A stretch of 64,000 nucleotides of DNA from Comamonadaceae bacterium (GTDB taxonomy: Bacteria > Pseudomonadota > Gammaproteobacteria > Burkholderiales > Burkholderiaceae_C). The stretch is from assembly GCA_013297875.1 (NCBI GenBank), contig JAAFIW010000001.1:458288-522287 (forward strand), given 5' to 3'. Every line of letters begins with the position of its first letter. Position 1 is the first letter of the stretch. Positions 44,779 through 54,100 of the stretch are shown here, piece after piece. A program made the position numbers and the translations under genes. The notes below the pieces were generated by a model, which had not been told where the DNA came from, ran no database searches, and saw only the letters and a program-made list of their open reading frames with translations.

Positions 44779-45831
44779 TTACGCTGCCACCGATGGTGCC
44801 AGCGCAGGAATCCCAAGGGATTCCCGCACCTTGTTTTCAATTTCAAATGCCAGCGCCGGGTTCTCGCGGAGAAACTCACGCGAGTTGTCCCGCCCCTGGC
44901 CGATTTTTTCGCCGTTGTAGGCGTACCAGGCACCGGATTTTTCGAGCACGCGGGCGGCTACGCCCAGGTCGATGATTTCGCCCAGGCGGCTGATGCCTTC
45001 GCCGAACAAAATGTCGAATTCAGCTGTTTTAAACGGTGGCGACACCTTGTTTTTCACCACCTTGACCTTGGTTTCGTTGCCAATCGATTCCTCGCCTTTT
45101 TTGATGGTGCCGGTGCGGCGAATGTCCAGGCGCACCGAGGCGTAAAACTTCAGCGCGTTGCCACCGGTGGTGGTTTCGGGGCTGCCAAACATCACGCCAA
45201 TCTTCATGCGGATCTGGTTGATGAAAATCACCATGCAATTGGCTTTTTTGATGGTGGCGGTGAGCTTGCGCAGGGCTTGGCTCATCAAACGGGCCTGCAG
45301 GCCAGGCAATGAATCACCCATTTCGCCTTCAATTTCGGCCTTGGGCGTGAGCGCGGCCACCGAGTCAATCACGATCAAGTCCACCGCGCCGCTGCGCACC
45401 AGGCTGTCCACAATTTCCAGCGCCTGCTCGCCGGTGTCGGGCTGGCTGATCAGCAGGTCGGGCAGGTTCACGCCGAGTTTTTGCGCGTATTGAACGTCCA
45501 GCGCATGCTCGGCATCGACAAACGCGCACTGGCCGCCCAGCTTTTGCATTTCGGCAATCACTTGCAGGGTCAGGGTGGTTTTGCCTGACGATTCCGGGCC
45601 ATAAATCTCGATCACCCGGCCGCGCGGCAAGCCGCCCACGCCCAGCGCAATGTCCAGCCCCAGTGAGCCGGTGGAGACGACTTGAATGTCTTCAATCGCC
45701 TCGCCCTCGCCCAGCCGCATGATGGTGCCTTTGCCAAACTGCTTTTCAATTTGCGCCAAAGCGGCCTGCAAGGCCTTTGATTTTTCACTATCGGCTGCGT
45801 TGATGCGTGCGCCTTTGACTTGAACGTCCAT
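44779..45831 (-). CDS. recA: Recombinase RecA
   Basis: 350-residue RecA, the ATP-dependent strand-exchange protein and SOS co-protease. The ATG at 45831 ([11 protein letters not shown]) has AAGGGG eight bases upstream and is preferred to a TTG seven codons earlier. Walker A is GPESSGKTT. The L1/L2 loop regions ([53 protein letters not shown]) are intact. The C-terminal acidic tail of E. coli RecA is shortened here (PALAPSVAA). The end of the gene is duplicated just downstream. Confidence 0.98.
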   Translation of the reverse strand: MDVQVKGARINAADSEKSKALQAALAQIEKQFGKGTIMRLGEGEAIEDIQVVSTGSLGLDIALGVGGLPRGRVIEIYGPESSGKTTLTLQVIAEMQKLGGQCAFVDAEHALDVQYAQKLGVNLPDLLISQPDTGEQALEIVDSLVRSGAVDLIVIDSVAALTPKAEIEGEMGDSLPGLQARLMSQALRKLTATIKKANCMVIFINQIRMKIGVMFGSPETTTGGNALKFYASVRLDIRRTGTIKKGEESIGNETKVKVVKNKVSPPFKTAEFDILFGEGISRLGEIIDLGVAARVLEKSGAWYAYNGEKIGQGRDNSREFLRENPALAFEIENKVRESLGIPALAPSVAA

Positions 45832-45902
45832 AAAAATCCCCTTGTGAATCAATGAGTTAAGAAATTAGCCGAGAGCCGCATCGAACTGCTTTTATGAACA
45901 CG

Positions 45903-45918
45903 CTGGATGCTTGACCAG
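45903..45918. promoter_or_regulatory. Candidate LexA (SOS) box of recA
   Basis: CTGGATGCTTGACCAG fits CTG-N10-CAG, although it lacks the T and A of the full CTGT-N8-ACAG consensus. It lies 72 bases upstream of the recA ATG, where the LexA site overlaps the promoter in E. coli. Confidence 0.55.
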
Positions 45919-45983
45919 TAATGTAGTAGGCTTGTTGAAACGAGTAAATGCTTATTTTGGTCAGTTTGATTTACTATTTATGA

Positions 45984-46469
45984 ATGACCGATCAGACACG
46001 AGACACCGGCTGGCGACAAACCCATTTGGGCCGTTTACTGGGCCACGCCATGCAACGGTTTGACGCGCGGGTTTTGGCGCTGATGGCGCACAACGTGGAC
46101 GTGCCGCTGGCGCTTTCCAACCTCGCAGCGCGCGACCAGGTCAGCGCCGCGCACATCCACATCACGCGCCACCTGCCCGTGCAAGGCGCACGTCTGACCG
46201 AGCTGGCCGCCAGCGCCCACATGACCAAGCAGGCCATGGGCAACCTGGTGACGCAATGCGAGGCCTGGGGCCTGGTCACACGTACCGACGACCCACTGGA
46301 CGCCCGCGCCAAACGCGTGTGCTTCACCACTGCGGGGCTGGCTTGGCTGCAAGCGTTTCAAGAAGCGGTGGCGCAGGCCGAGGCCGAATTTCGGGCTGAG
46401 GTAGGGGTGGAGGTCGCAACGGTGGTGGCGATCGGGCTGGAAGCCTACGCGGGGGGCGATGACAGATGA
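45984..46469 (+). CDS. MarR-family transcriptional regulator
   Basis: 161-residue MarR-type winged-helix protein. The recognition-helix segment is at about 71-90 (LTELAASAHMTKQAMGNLVTQCEAWGLV) and the wing contains DPLDARAKRVCFT, matching the MarR D-x-R-D/A-x-R motif. It diverges from recA but probably has an unrelated target. Its last codons (GGDDR) fall inside an ATGAC-arm repeat, so the C-terminus may be set by the repeat. Confidence 0.82.
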   Translation: MTDQTRDTGWRQTHLGRLLGHAMQRFDARVLALMAHNVDVPLALSNLAARDQVSAAHIHITRHLPVQGARLTELAASAHMTKQAMGNLVTQCEAWGLVTRTDDPLDARAKRVCFTTAGLAWLQAFQEAVAQAEAEFRAEVGVEVATVVAIGLEAYAGGDDR

Positions 46470-46557
46470 TTTCGCTGCGCTTTGATGACCGCGCTGCGCG
46501 CCATGACAGCGCCGTCATTTGTCATCCACGGCGTAGTCGAAGTCATCCGTCATCGAA
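46459..46557. repeat. ATGAC-arm repeat element, copy c
   Basis: Contains GATGACAGATGATTTCGCTG, CATGACAGCGCCGTCATTTG and GTCATCCGTCATCG, that is, ATGACAGATGA and GTCATTTGTCAT arms in inverse orientation. It overlaps the stop codon of the marR gene and ends 38 bases before the response regulator. Confidence 0.65.
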
Positions 46558-46595
46558 GCCTAAAATTTGCACACAACGAAAACCGGAGACAAGCC

Positions 46596-47267
<672 letters not shown>

Positions 47268-47283
47268 TCTGGATCTGCGCAGC

Positions 47284-48714
47284 ATGAGCCTCTTCCAGCG
47301 CACGCAGCGCTCGCTGTTTGGGGAAATTCTGGACTGGATGCTCACGCCGCTGCTGTTGATCTGGCCGGTGAGCCTGGCGCTGACCTGGTTGGTGGCACAA
47401 AGCATTGCCAACAAACCGTTTGACCGGGCGCTGGAATACAACGCCCAGGCCCTGGCGCAACTGATTACTGTCAGCCAGGGCCGCGTGCAATTCAACCTGC
47501 CGCAATCGGCCCGCGAAATTCTGCGGGCCGACGATGCCGACCTGGTGTACTACCAGGTGCAAGGTGTCCGCGGCGAGCTGCTCAGTGGCGAGCGCGACAT
47601 GCCCATGCCCGACGATGAAGCGCCCCGCGCCGGCCTGGTTCGCCTGCGCGATGCGCAAATGCGCGGGCAAGACGTGCGCGTGGCCTACACCTGGGTGGCG
47701 CTGGACATTCCCGGTGCCCCATCGGCCACCGCCCTGGTGCAGGTGGCCGAAACCCGCGAAAAGCGCTCGGTACTGGCTACCGAAATCATCAAGGGCGTGA
47801 TGTTTCCCCAGTTCGTCATCCTGCCGCTGGCGGTGCTGCTGGTGTGGCTGGCGCTGGTGCGCGGCATCAAGCCACTGCAGCAGCTGGAAGAGCGCATCCG
47901 CGCCCGCAAACCCGACGATTTAAGCCCGCTGGACGAGTCGGGCGTGCTGCTGGAAGTGGCACCGCTGGTCTCCTCGGTGAACGACTTGCTCAACCGCCTG
48001 AAAGACTCGATTGCCACCCAAAAACGCTTTCTGGCCGATGCCGCCCACCAGCTGAAAACTCCGCTGGCGGGCCTGCGCATGCAAGCCGACCTGGCGGCGC
48101 GCGAGGGTGCGAGTGAGGCAGAGTTGAAGCAGTCGCTGCAACAGATTGGCTACGCCAGCATGCGCGCCACCCACACCGTGAACCAGTTGCTCGCCCTGGC
48201 CCGCGCCGAAGGCGGCGGCCAGGTGCGCGTGCCATGTGACCTGGCGCAACTGACCATGGACGTGGTGCGCGACAGCCTGCCTCGCGCCATGGACAAACGC
48301 ATAGACCTGGGCTACGAAGGCGCGCCGATTGCCGCAGCGGGCGGCACCCTGCGCGGCAACCCGACGCTGATCAGCGAGCTGATCCGCAACCTGCTGGACA
48401 ACGCCATCGGCTACACCCCCTCCAGCGCCGCGAACCCTGGCGTCGTCACCGCCCGTGTGCTGGCCGAACCGCTGGACAAAGCCCTCTTGCTGCAAATCGA
48501 CGACTCCGGCCCCGGCATTGCGCCAGCCGAGCACGAGCTGGTGTTTCAACCGTTTTACCGAACCCTGGGCACCCAAGTGGACGGCTCAGGCCTGGGCCTG
48601 CCCATCGTGCTGGAAATTGCCAAGCAGCACAACGCCACCGTCACGTTGGACGTGGTGAATCCGGATGCGGCCATGCCGGGGACGCGGGTGACGGTGCGGT
48701 TTGAGTTGGAATGA
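47284..48714 (+). CDS. Sensor histidine kinase, TctE-like
   Basis: 476-residue membrane kinase from the ATG at 47284; an extended frame overlapping the regulator gene is rejected. It has two membrane helices (LLLIWPVSLALTWLVAQSIA, about 21-40; FVILPLAVLLVWLALVRGI, about 178-196) flanking a periplasmic 2CSK_N-type sensor domain. HisKA contains the phospho-His in AAHQLKTPLAGLRMQADLA, followed by HATPase_c with LLDNAIGYTP, DDSGPGI and GSGLGLPIV. TctE-type sensors respond to carboxylates, but no transporter is adjacent. The last codons enter an ATGAC-type repeat fragment. Confidence 0.88.
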   Translation: MSLFQRTQRSLFGEILDWMLTPLLLIWPVSLALTWLVAQSIANKPFDRALEYNAQALAQLITVSQGRVQFNLPQSAREILRADDADLVYYQVQGVRGELLSGERDMPMPDDEAPRAGLVRLRDAQMRGQDVRVAYTWVALDIPGAPSATALVQVAETREKRSVLATEIIKGVMFPQFVILPLAVLLVWLALVRGIKPLQQLEERIRARKPDDLSPLDESGVLLEVAPLVSSVNDLLNRLKDSIATQKRFLADAAHQLKTPLAGLRMQADLAAREGASEAELKQSLQQIGYASMRATHTVNQLLALARAEGGGQVRVPCDLAQLTMDVVRDSLPRAMDKRIDLGYEGAPIAAAGGTLRGNPTLISELIRNLLDNAIGYTPSSAANPGVVTARVLAEPLDKALLLQIDDSGPGIAPAEHELVFQPFYRTLGTQVDGSGLGLPIVLEIAKQHNATVTLDVVNPDAAMPGTRVTVRFELE

Positions 48715-48740
48715 CAGATGAGGGCAGCGCTGCACGCAGT
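48709..48740. repeat. ATGAC-arm repeat fragment, copy d
   Basis: GAATGACAGATGAGGGCAGC at the kinase stop codon matches the left arm of copies a and c; the right arm is missing. Confidence 0.4.
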
Positions 48741-48856
48741 CTCACCTTTGGAATTCCATCAAAACGGCTCAGCGCGTAAGGCATGCGGCGTGGGGCTGGC
48801 GCAACGGATGCCAGAGCCCGAACGGTGTCAGCAAACACGTGGCGTGAACTCGCTGT

Positions 48857-48900
48857 TATGCTATTGATTCAATAGCTGCTTGAGCTTGATTTAACTGGGC
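48857..48900 (-). repeat. Dispersed 45-bp repeat, copy 12
   Basis: Minus-strand copy: GCCCAGTTAAATCAAGCTCA, AGCAGCTATTG, ATAGCA. It lies 40 bases upstream of proC. The remainder of the 226-base gap shows nothing else. Confidence 0.85.
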
Positions 48901-48940
48901 GACAAGCACTTTTGACTTGAAAACTCTCCGACCGAACACC

Positions 48941-49774
48941 ATGACCACCCCTTCCTCGCACACCACCGGCAGCATTGCCTTCATCGGCGGCGGCAACATG
49001 GCCAGCGCCCTGATTGGCGGGCTTATCAAAAGCGGCACGCCGCTGTCGCGCATTCTGGTGGTGGAGCCTTATGGCGATGCACAGGCAGCGCTGAAGGCCA
49101 ACTTCAATCTGGCCGCACTGGACCGCCCCGGCGCTGCGCTGGAAGCGGCCAGCCTGGTGGTGTGGGCCGTCAAGCCCCAGGTGTTCAAAGAGGTGGCGAT
49201 GCAAACGCGTTTTCACACCAAACAAGCGTTGCACCTGAGCGTGGCCGCCGGCATTGGCAGCGACAGCATTGCGCAATGGCTGGGCGTGAGCCGCGTGGTG
49301 CGCGCCATGCCCAACACACCCGCACTGATTGGCCGGGGCATTTCGGGCCTGTTTGCACGCGAGGGCGCGAGCCACGAAGACCGGCTGGCGGTGGAACAAG
49401 TCATCACGCCTACCGGCCAGTTTGTGTGGCTGGCGCAAGAGGCGCAGATGGACGCCGTGACTGCACTGTCTGGCTCAGGCCCGGCCTATGTGTTTTACTT
49501 TCTGGAAGCCATGGCCCAGACCGGAGCCGACATGGGCCTGCCCCGCGAGCAGGCCCTGCAACTGGCCATTGCCACCTTCGCCGGTGCCGCCGAGCTGGCC
49601 CGGCAGTCAGCCGAACCACCTGAAATTTTGCGCTCCCGCGTCACCTCCAAAGGCGGCACCACCCACGCGGCCATCCAGTCGTTGGAACAAGACGACGTGC
49701 GCAACCTGTTCATGCGCGCCCTGCACGCAGCCAAGCACCGGGCCCGTGAGATGGGGGAGGAATTTGGGCGGTGA
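48941..49774 (+). CDS. proC: Pyrroline-5-carboxylate reductase
   Basis: 277-residue enzyme catalysing the last step of proline synthesis (P5C to proline with NAD(P)H). The ATG at 48941 is preferred over a TTG eight codons upstream. The dinucleotide motif is FIGGGNMASALIGGL at about residues 12-26, with RAMPNTPALIGRGISG and the C-terminal SGSGPAYVFYFLEAM and TSKGGTTHAAIQSL signatures. It is convergent with the HlyD-family gene, with a gap of ten bases. Confidence 0.95.
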   Translation: MTTPSSHTTGSIAFIGGGNMASALIGGLIKSGTPLSRILVVEPYGDAQAALKANFNLAALDRPGAALEAASLVVWAVKPQVFKEVAMQTRFHTKQALHLSVAAGIGSDSIAQWLGVSRVVRAMPNTPALIGRGISGLFAREGASHEDRLAVEQVITPTGQFVWLAQEAQMDAVTALSGSGPAYVFYFLEAMAQTGADMGLPREQALQLAIATFAGAAELARQSAEPPEILRSRVTSKGGTTHAAIQSLEQDDVRNLFMRALHAAKHRAREMGEEFGR

Positions 49775-49784
49775 GCGAGGCGGG

Positions 49785-51131
49785 CTACCGCTCGCGCCCG
49801 GCTTCCATCGTCACCTTCTGCACAGGGCTAAGCAGGTACTCCATCACCGTGCGTTTGCCCTGGTGAACCTCGGCCACCACCAACATACCGGGCGACAAAG
49901 CCAGGCGTTCACCGCTGGGCGAACGCAAATGTTGCTCACTGAGCTTGATCAGCGCACGAAACGTCGGGGCTTGTGGCGCGCCAGTTGCTTGCCGGTTGTC
50001 TGTCGTGTCGGCGGCAATGAGCTGGACTGTGCCTGCCAGCAAACCGTACTTTTGAAACGGGTAAGCGCCGACCTTGATTTGTGCTTTTTGACCAGTTGCC
50101 ACAAAGCCCGCATCTTCCGTGTTCAGCAGTACCTCCGCTTGGACCGGTTCATTGCGGGGCACCACGTTCATCAGCAAAGCCCCGGCTTGAACGACAGCGC
50201 CCGGTGCGGTGACGCTGAGGTCTTTCACCACACCGTCGGCTGGTGAGCGCACCTCCAGCATGCCCGCGCGCACCGAGGTTTTTTGCACATCCTGATCAAT
50301 GCGACTGAGTAGGGCCATCGCTTCCAAGCGCTCGTTTTCCAGCTGCGTGCGGTAGGTGGAACGCACTGCGTCGATCTTGCTGGTCTGTTGCGTCTGTGAG
50401 GCTTTCAGCGCATTCACCGTTTGAATCTGTGCTTGCAACTCGCGGCTTTTTTCTATCAGCTCACGTTGCTTGTCGGCTGTCGCCAACGGGGAAATGAAAC
50501 CTTCTTTTTCCAGGCGCTCGTGCTTGTCTGCGACGCCTTGCACGATGGGCAGTACATCTCTGAGCTTGATCAGAGTCTGGCGAGCCGCTGCCAGCTCGGC
50601 ATCCACCTTCTCCAGTGCCGCGCGGTCTTGCGCCAGCGCGTCATTCAGCGACTGACGACGCGCCTCGAACTGTGCTTGCACCTGCTGCGCCATATGCGAT
50701 GGAACTTTCGGCGGCACCATAAACGCACGCCCCGCCAGCTCGGCATCAATCCGGGCAATCGTCAAGCGCTTGACCAAGCCATCCGCCTCCAGCGTGCTGG
50801 CATCGGCTTGCGACAAGCGGGCGTCCAACCGCAGCAACACCTGGCCCGCTGTCACCACATCGCCGTCGCGCACCAGAATTTGCGTCACCACACCTGGCTC
50901 GCCCGGCTGCACCACCTTGGTAAAGCTGACCGGCACCAACCGCCCCTGGGCCGTAGCCACCACGTCCAGCTTGGCCCAAAACGCCCAAGACAGCAAGGCA
51001 CCCAGCAACACCACCACACCCAGCACCGCCACGCGGGGCGGATTGGAGGGCGGGCTCTCCTGCAAGGTCAGCAAGTCGGGCGCAAAGTCATGCGCCAACG
51101 GGCTGAGCCCCGGCCCGGCTACGCGGCCCAA
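49785..51131 (-). CDS. Type I secretion adaptor, HlyD/PrtE family
   Basis: 448-residue membrane fusion protein linking an inner-membrane ABC exporter to TolC. It has a short cytoplasmic N-terminus with a TLQESPPSNPPR motif like HlyD family members, one membrane helix (VAVLGVVVLLGALLSWAFWA, about 34-53), a biotinyl-lipoyl half-motif, a long coiled-coil hairpin (about 145-295, rich in Ala, Gln and Lys) and the C-terminal beta-barrel ending MEYLLSPVQKVTMEAGRER. The start is TTG and overlaps the RTX gene by 13 bases, indicating cotranscription. It is expected to export that RTX protein. The ABC exporter and outer-membrane genes are not in the window. Confidence 0.88.
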   Translation of the reverse strand: MGRVAGPGLSPLAHDFAPDLLTLQESPPSNPPRVAVLGVVVLLGALLSWAFWAKLDVVATAQGRLVPVSFTKVVQPGEPGVVTQILVRDGDVVTAGQVLLRLDARLSQADASTLEADGLVKRLTIARIDAELAGRAFMVPPKVPSHMAQQVQAQFEARRQSLNDALAQDRAALEKVDAELAAARQTLIKLRDVLPIVQGVADKHERLEKEGFISPLATADKQRELIEKSRELQAQIQTVNALKASQTQQTSKIDAVRSTYRTQLENERLEAMALLSRIDQDVQKTSVRAGMLEVRSPADGVVKDLSVTAPGAVVQAGALLMNVVPRNEPVQAEVLLNTEDAGFVATGQKAQIKVGAYPFQKYGLLAGTVQLIAADTTDNRQATGAPQAPTFRALIKLSEQHLRSPSGERLALSPGMLVVAEVHQGKRTVMEYLLSPVQKVTMEAGRER

Positions 51132-54100
51132 GATGGCTTGGGCCCGTTGGGCGTCGCTGTGTTCAAGGCTGCAAACAACAAGGCGTCAGCGCTGGACGAC
51201 TCGATGCGGCCAATCGGGTTGCTGGCAATGGCGCTTTGCCCCACCAGCAAATCAGTTCCCGCCTGCAAGGCAATCCAGGGGTTGACAAATTGAATGCCCC
51301 CTGTGCCCGTACTGGGCGCAGGCGCGCTGCTGAACGCCTGCGCTGTGGTGGCGCTCAAGCCCGTTACCAGGTTACGCACAGCCTGCTCACCCAAGTCGCT
51401 GCCGTAGCCCTCGTTGGCCTTGTATTCGCTGGCGTAGCGGTAGGCCAGGTTGCCGCCCCGGGCGTGGGTGTTGGAGGTTTCCAGCACGGTGCTACTCAAA
51501 CTGGTGTTCATGGCCCAGCTGGTCAGGTTGGGGTTGGCTTGGCGGGCCGCATCGAACTTGACCACCAGCGCTGCAAAGTCGAACACGGCCACCTTGTTCT
51601 TGAGTAAACGGTCGCTTGACTGGGCGTTGTAGTCACCGCCTTCTGTGAGCATTTGGAGGCTGGCCACACTGCGGTTGCTGTTGCTGGCGTACCAGTCCTT
51701 CAGCGTGATCTGCTCGTTGGCACCCAAGCCCAGCACCAAGTCTTGCCCGCTGCGCTTCAGGCTCAAGTCAGCGTAGCGAATGCCGCCGCCCAGGCTGATC
51801 AAGTCGCCCTGGCTGTCGCTGTCTGTTGCCAGCAACAAATCTTGTCCATCGCCCCGGTTAAACGCAATCACGTCTTTGCCCGCGCCGGCTTCCAGCGTGT
51901 CGTTGCCTTTGCCGCCCGCGATGAAATCAACACCTGCGCCGGTTTTGAGGGCGTCGTTTCCCGCACCCCCATCCACAAAGTCGTTGCCTGCCAGTGTGCT
52001 GACGGTGTCGTTACCCTGGCCCGCCACCACCAGGTCGATGCCGCTACCCCCAGTGACCGTATCGTCACCCGCTCCCCCTGCCACCAGGTTGTTACCGCCT
52101 CCGCTGCTCATGGTGTCGTTGCCAGCGCCGCCCCACAGTTGATCGTCACCTGCGCCTCCATCCAGCATGTCGTTGCCCCCTTCGCCGTACAACTTGTCGT
52201 TGCCGTCGCCACCCACCAGCTTGTCGGCTGCGCCGCGCCCCACCAGCGTGTCGTCGCCTGCCAAACCATACAAAGCCGATGCAGCGGCATTGGCCACCAA
52301 CACGTTGTTGGCGCTATTGCCGGTGCCCGTCAGCGCTTGGGAGCCGGTGAGCATCAGGTTCTCCACATGCTGAGGCAGCACGTAGTTGATAGACGCGGCC
52401 ACCGTATCCACGCCACCATCAGCCAGCTCTACCACCTTGTCACCACCGGGGATGCACCCATCTTCATGGTCGTCGTCCTCATCGTCATCCCCACTGCTTT
52501 TCAAGTACTCGCCACTGCGCTCGCGCAAGGTGGTTGACGCATCCGTGCGCATCATCTGGTTGTGCTCGCGTTCGTTGCCACCTGAAGCTGAAACATAAGC
52601 TTTGTCATTCTCCCGGTCGTCATCATCATCGTCATGATCCGAGTTGTCGTCATCGTCATCATCGCCGCGGCACGCCGTATAGCTGTCCACGATGTAGACA
52701 TCGTCGCCCTTGCCACCTGTCATCGTGTCGTCGCCTTTGCCGCCATCCAGTCGGTCTGCAAAAGCCGTTCCAGTCAATGTGTCGTGGCCGTTCGTGCCGG
52801 TGAGCGACACGCCGGTGGTGGGGGTTTGCACGCCCACCGTCACACGCACCGTGTCCGTTGCGGTTGCGCCGCTCTTGTCGGTGGCTGTGAAGCGCACATC
52901 CACCGCCTGGGCCGTGCCCGGCGCGGTGCCGGTGAGGCGGCCGGTCGTGGCGTCAAAGCGCAGCCAGCTTGGCAAGGCATTCCCGTTGGCCAATTTGGCG
53001 CTGTAGCTGAGCACATCGCCCTGGTCTACATCGGTGAACATGCCCGCAGCGATGCTCAGGCTCACGGTCGCACCCGCATTCACCGTCACGTCGGCCAAGG
53101 GTTTGGCCAGCACCGGGGCGTCGTTCACACCCGTCACTTGCACGCTTAACTGGCTGGAGGCCGTCGCACCCTTGTTGTCTTGCACGGTGTAGGCAAAGGT
53201 CTCGGTTACTTTTTGCCCTTGCGCCAGCGCCTGTACCGTGCTGGCGCTGTTGTTCACGGTGTAGGTATAGGCCCCGCTGGCACCCAGTTGCAGGCTGCCA
53301 TAGGTACCGGCTTTGGTGCCAGGTGCCTGCACGCTCAGGCTGTCGCCCACATCCGGGTCGCTGTCATTGCTCAGCACATTGCCGGTGACGGCCGGGCCGT
53401 CTTCTACGGCGTTGGCGGTGTCAGCCACAGCTACGGGCGGTTTATTGGTCTGAACTGCCGCAGCCACCGAAATGCGCACGGTGTCGCTGGCGCTGGCACC
53501 GGCTTTGTCTGTTGCTGTCAGTTTGACGTCAATCGCCTGCGCGGCGGCAGCGCTGGGTGCCGTGCCTGTGAGGGTTTTGTTGGCTGCGTTGAAGCTGAGC
53601 CAACTGGGCAAGGCGTTTCCGTTGGCAAGGCGGGCCTTGTAGGTCAGCACATCGCCCTGGTCTACATCGGTGAACATGCCGGCAGGCAGATTGATGTTCA
53701 CAGCAGCACCCGCACTCACCGCCACATCGGCCAGTGGCTTGGCCAGCACCGGTGCATCGTTCACGCCCGAGATCTGTACCGTCAGCTGGCTGGTGGCGGT
53801 TGCACCTTTCTGGTCTTGCACGGTGTAGGCAAAGGTTTCGGTCACACATTGCCCTTGCGCCAGCGACTGCACCTTGGCATCGGCATTGTTCAGCGTGTAG
53901 GTGTAGACGCCGTTGGCACCCAACTGCAAGCTGCCATACGTGCCCTGGCGGGTTCCGGGCGACTGCACGCTCAAGGTGTCTCCAGCGTTTGGATCACGGT
54001 CATTGCTCAGCACGTTGCCGGTCACTGCGGGGCCGTCTTCCACCGCATGCTCACAGTCGGCCGCGGCCACAGGCGGTTTGTTGGTGTTCACGACCGTGCC

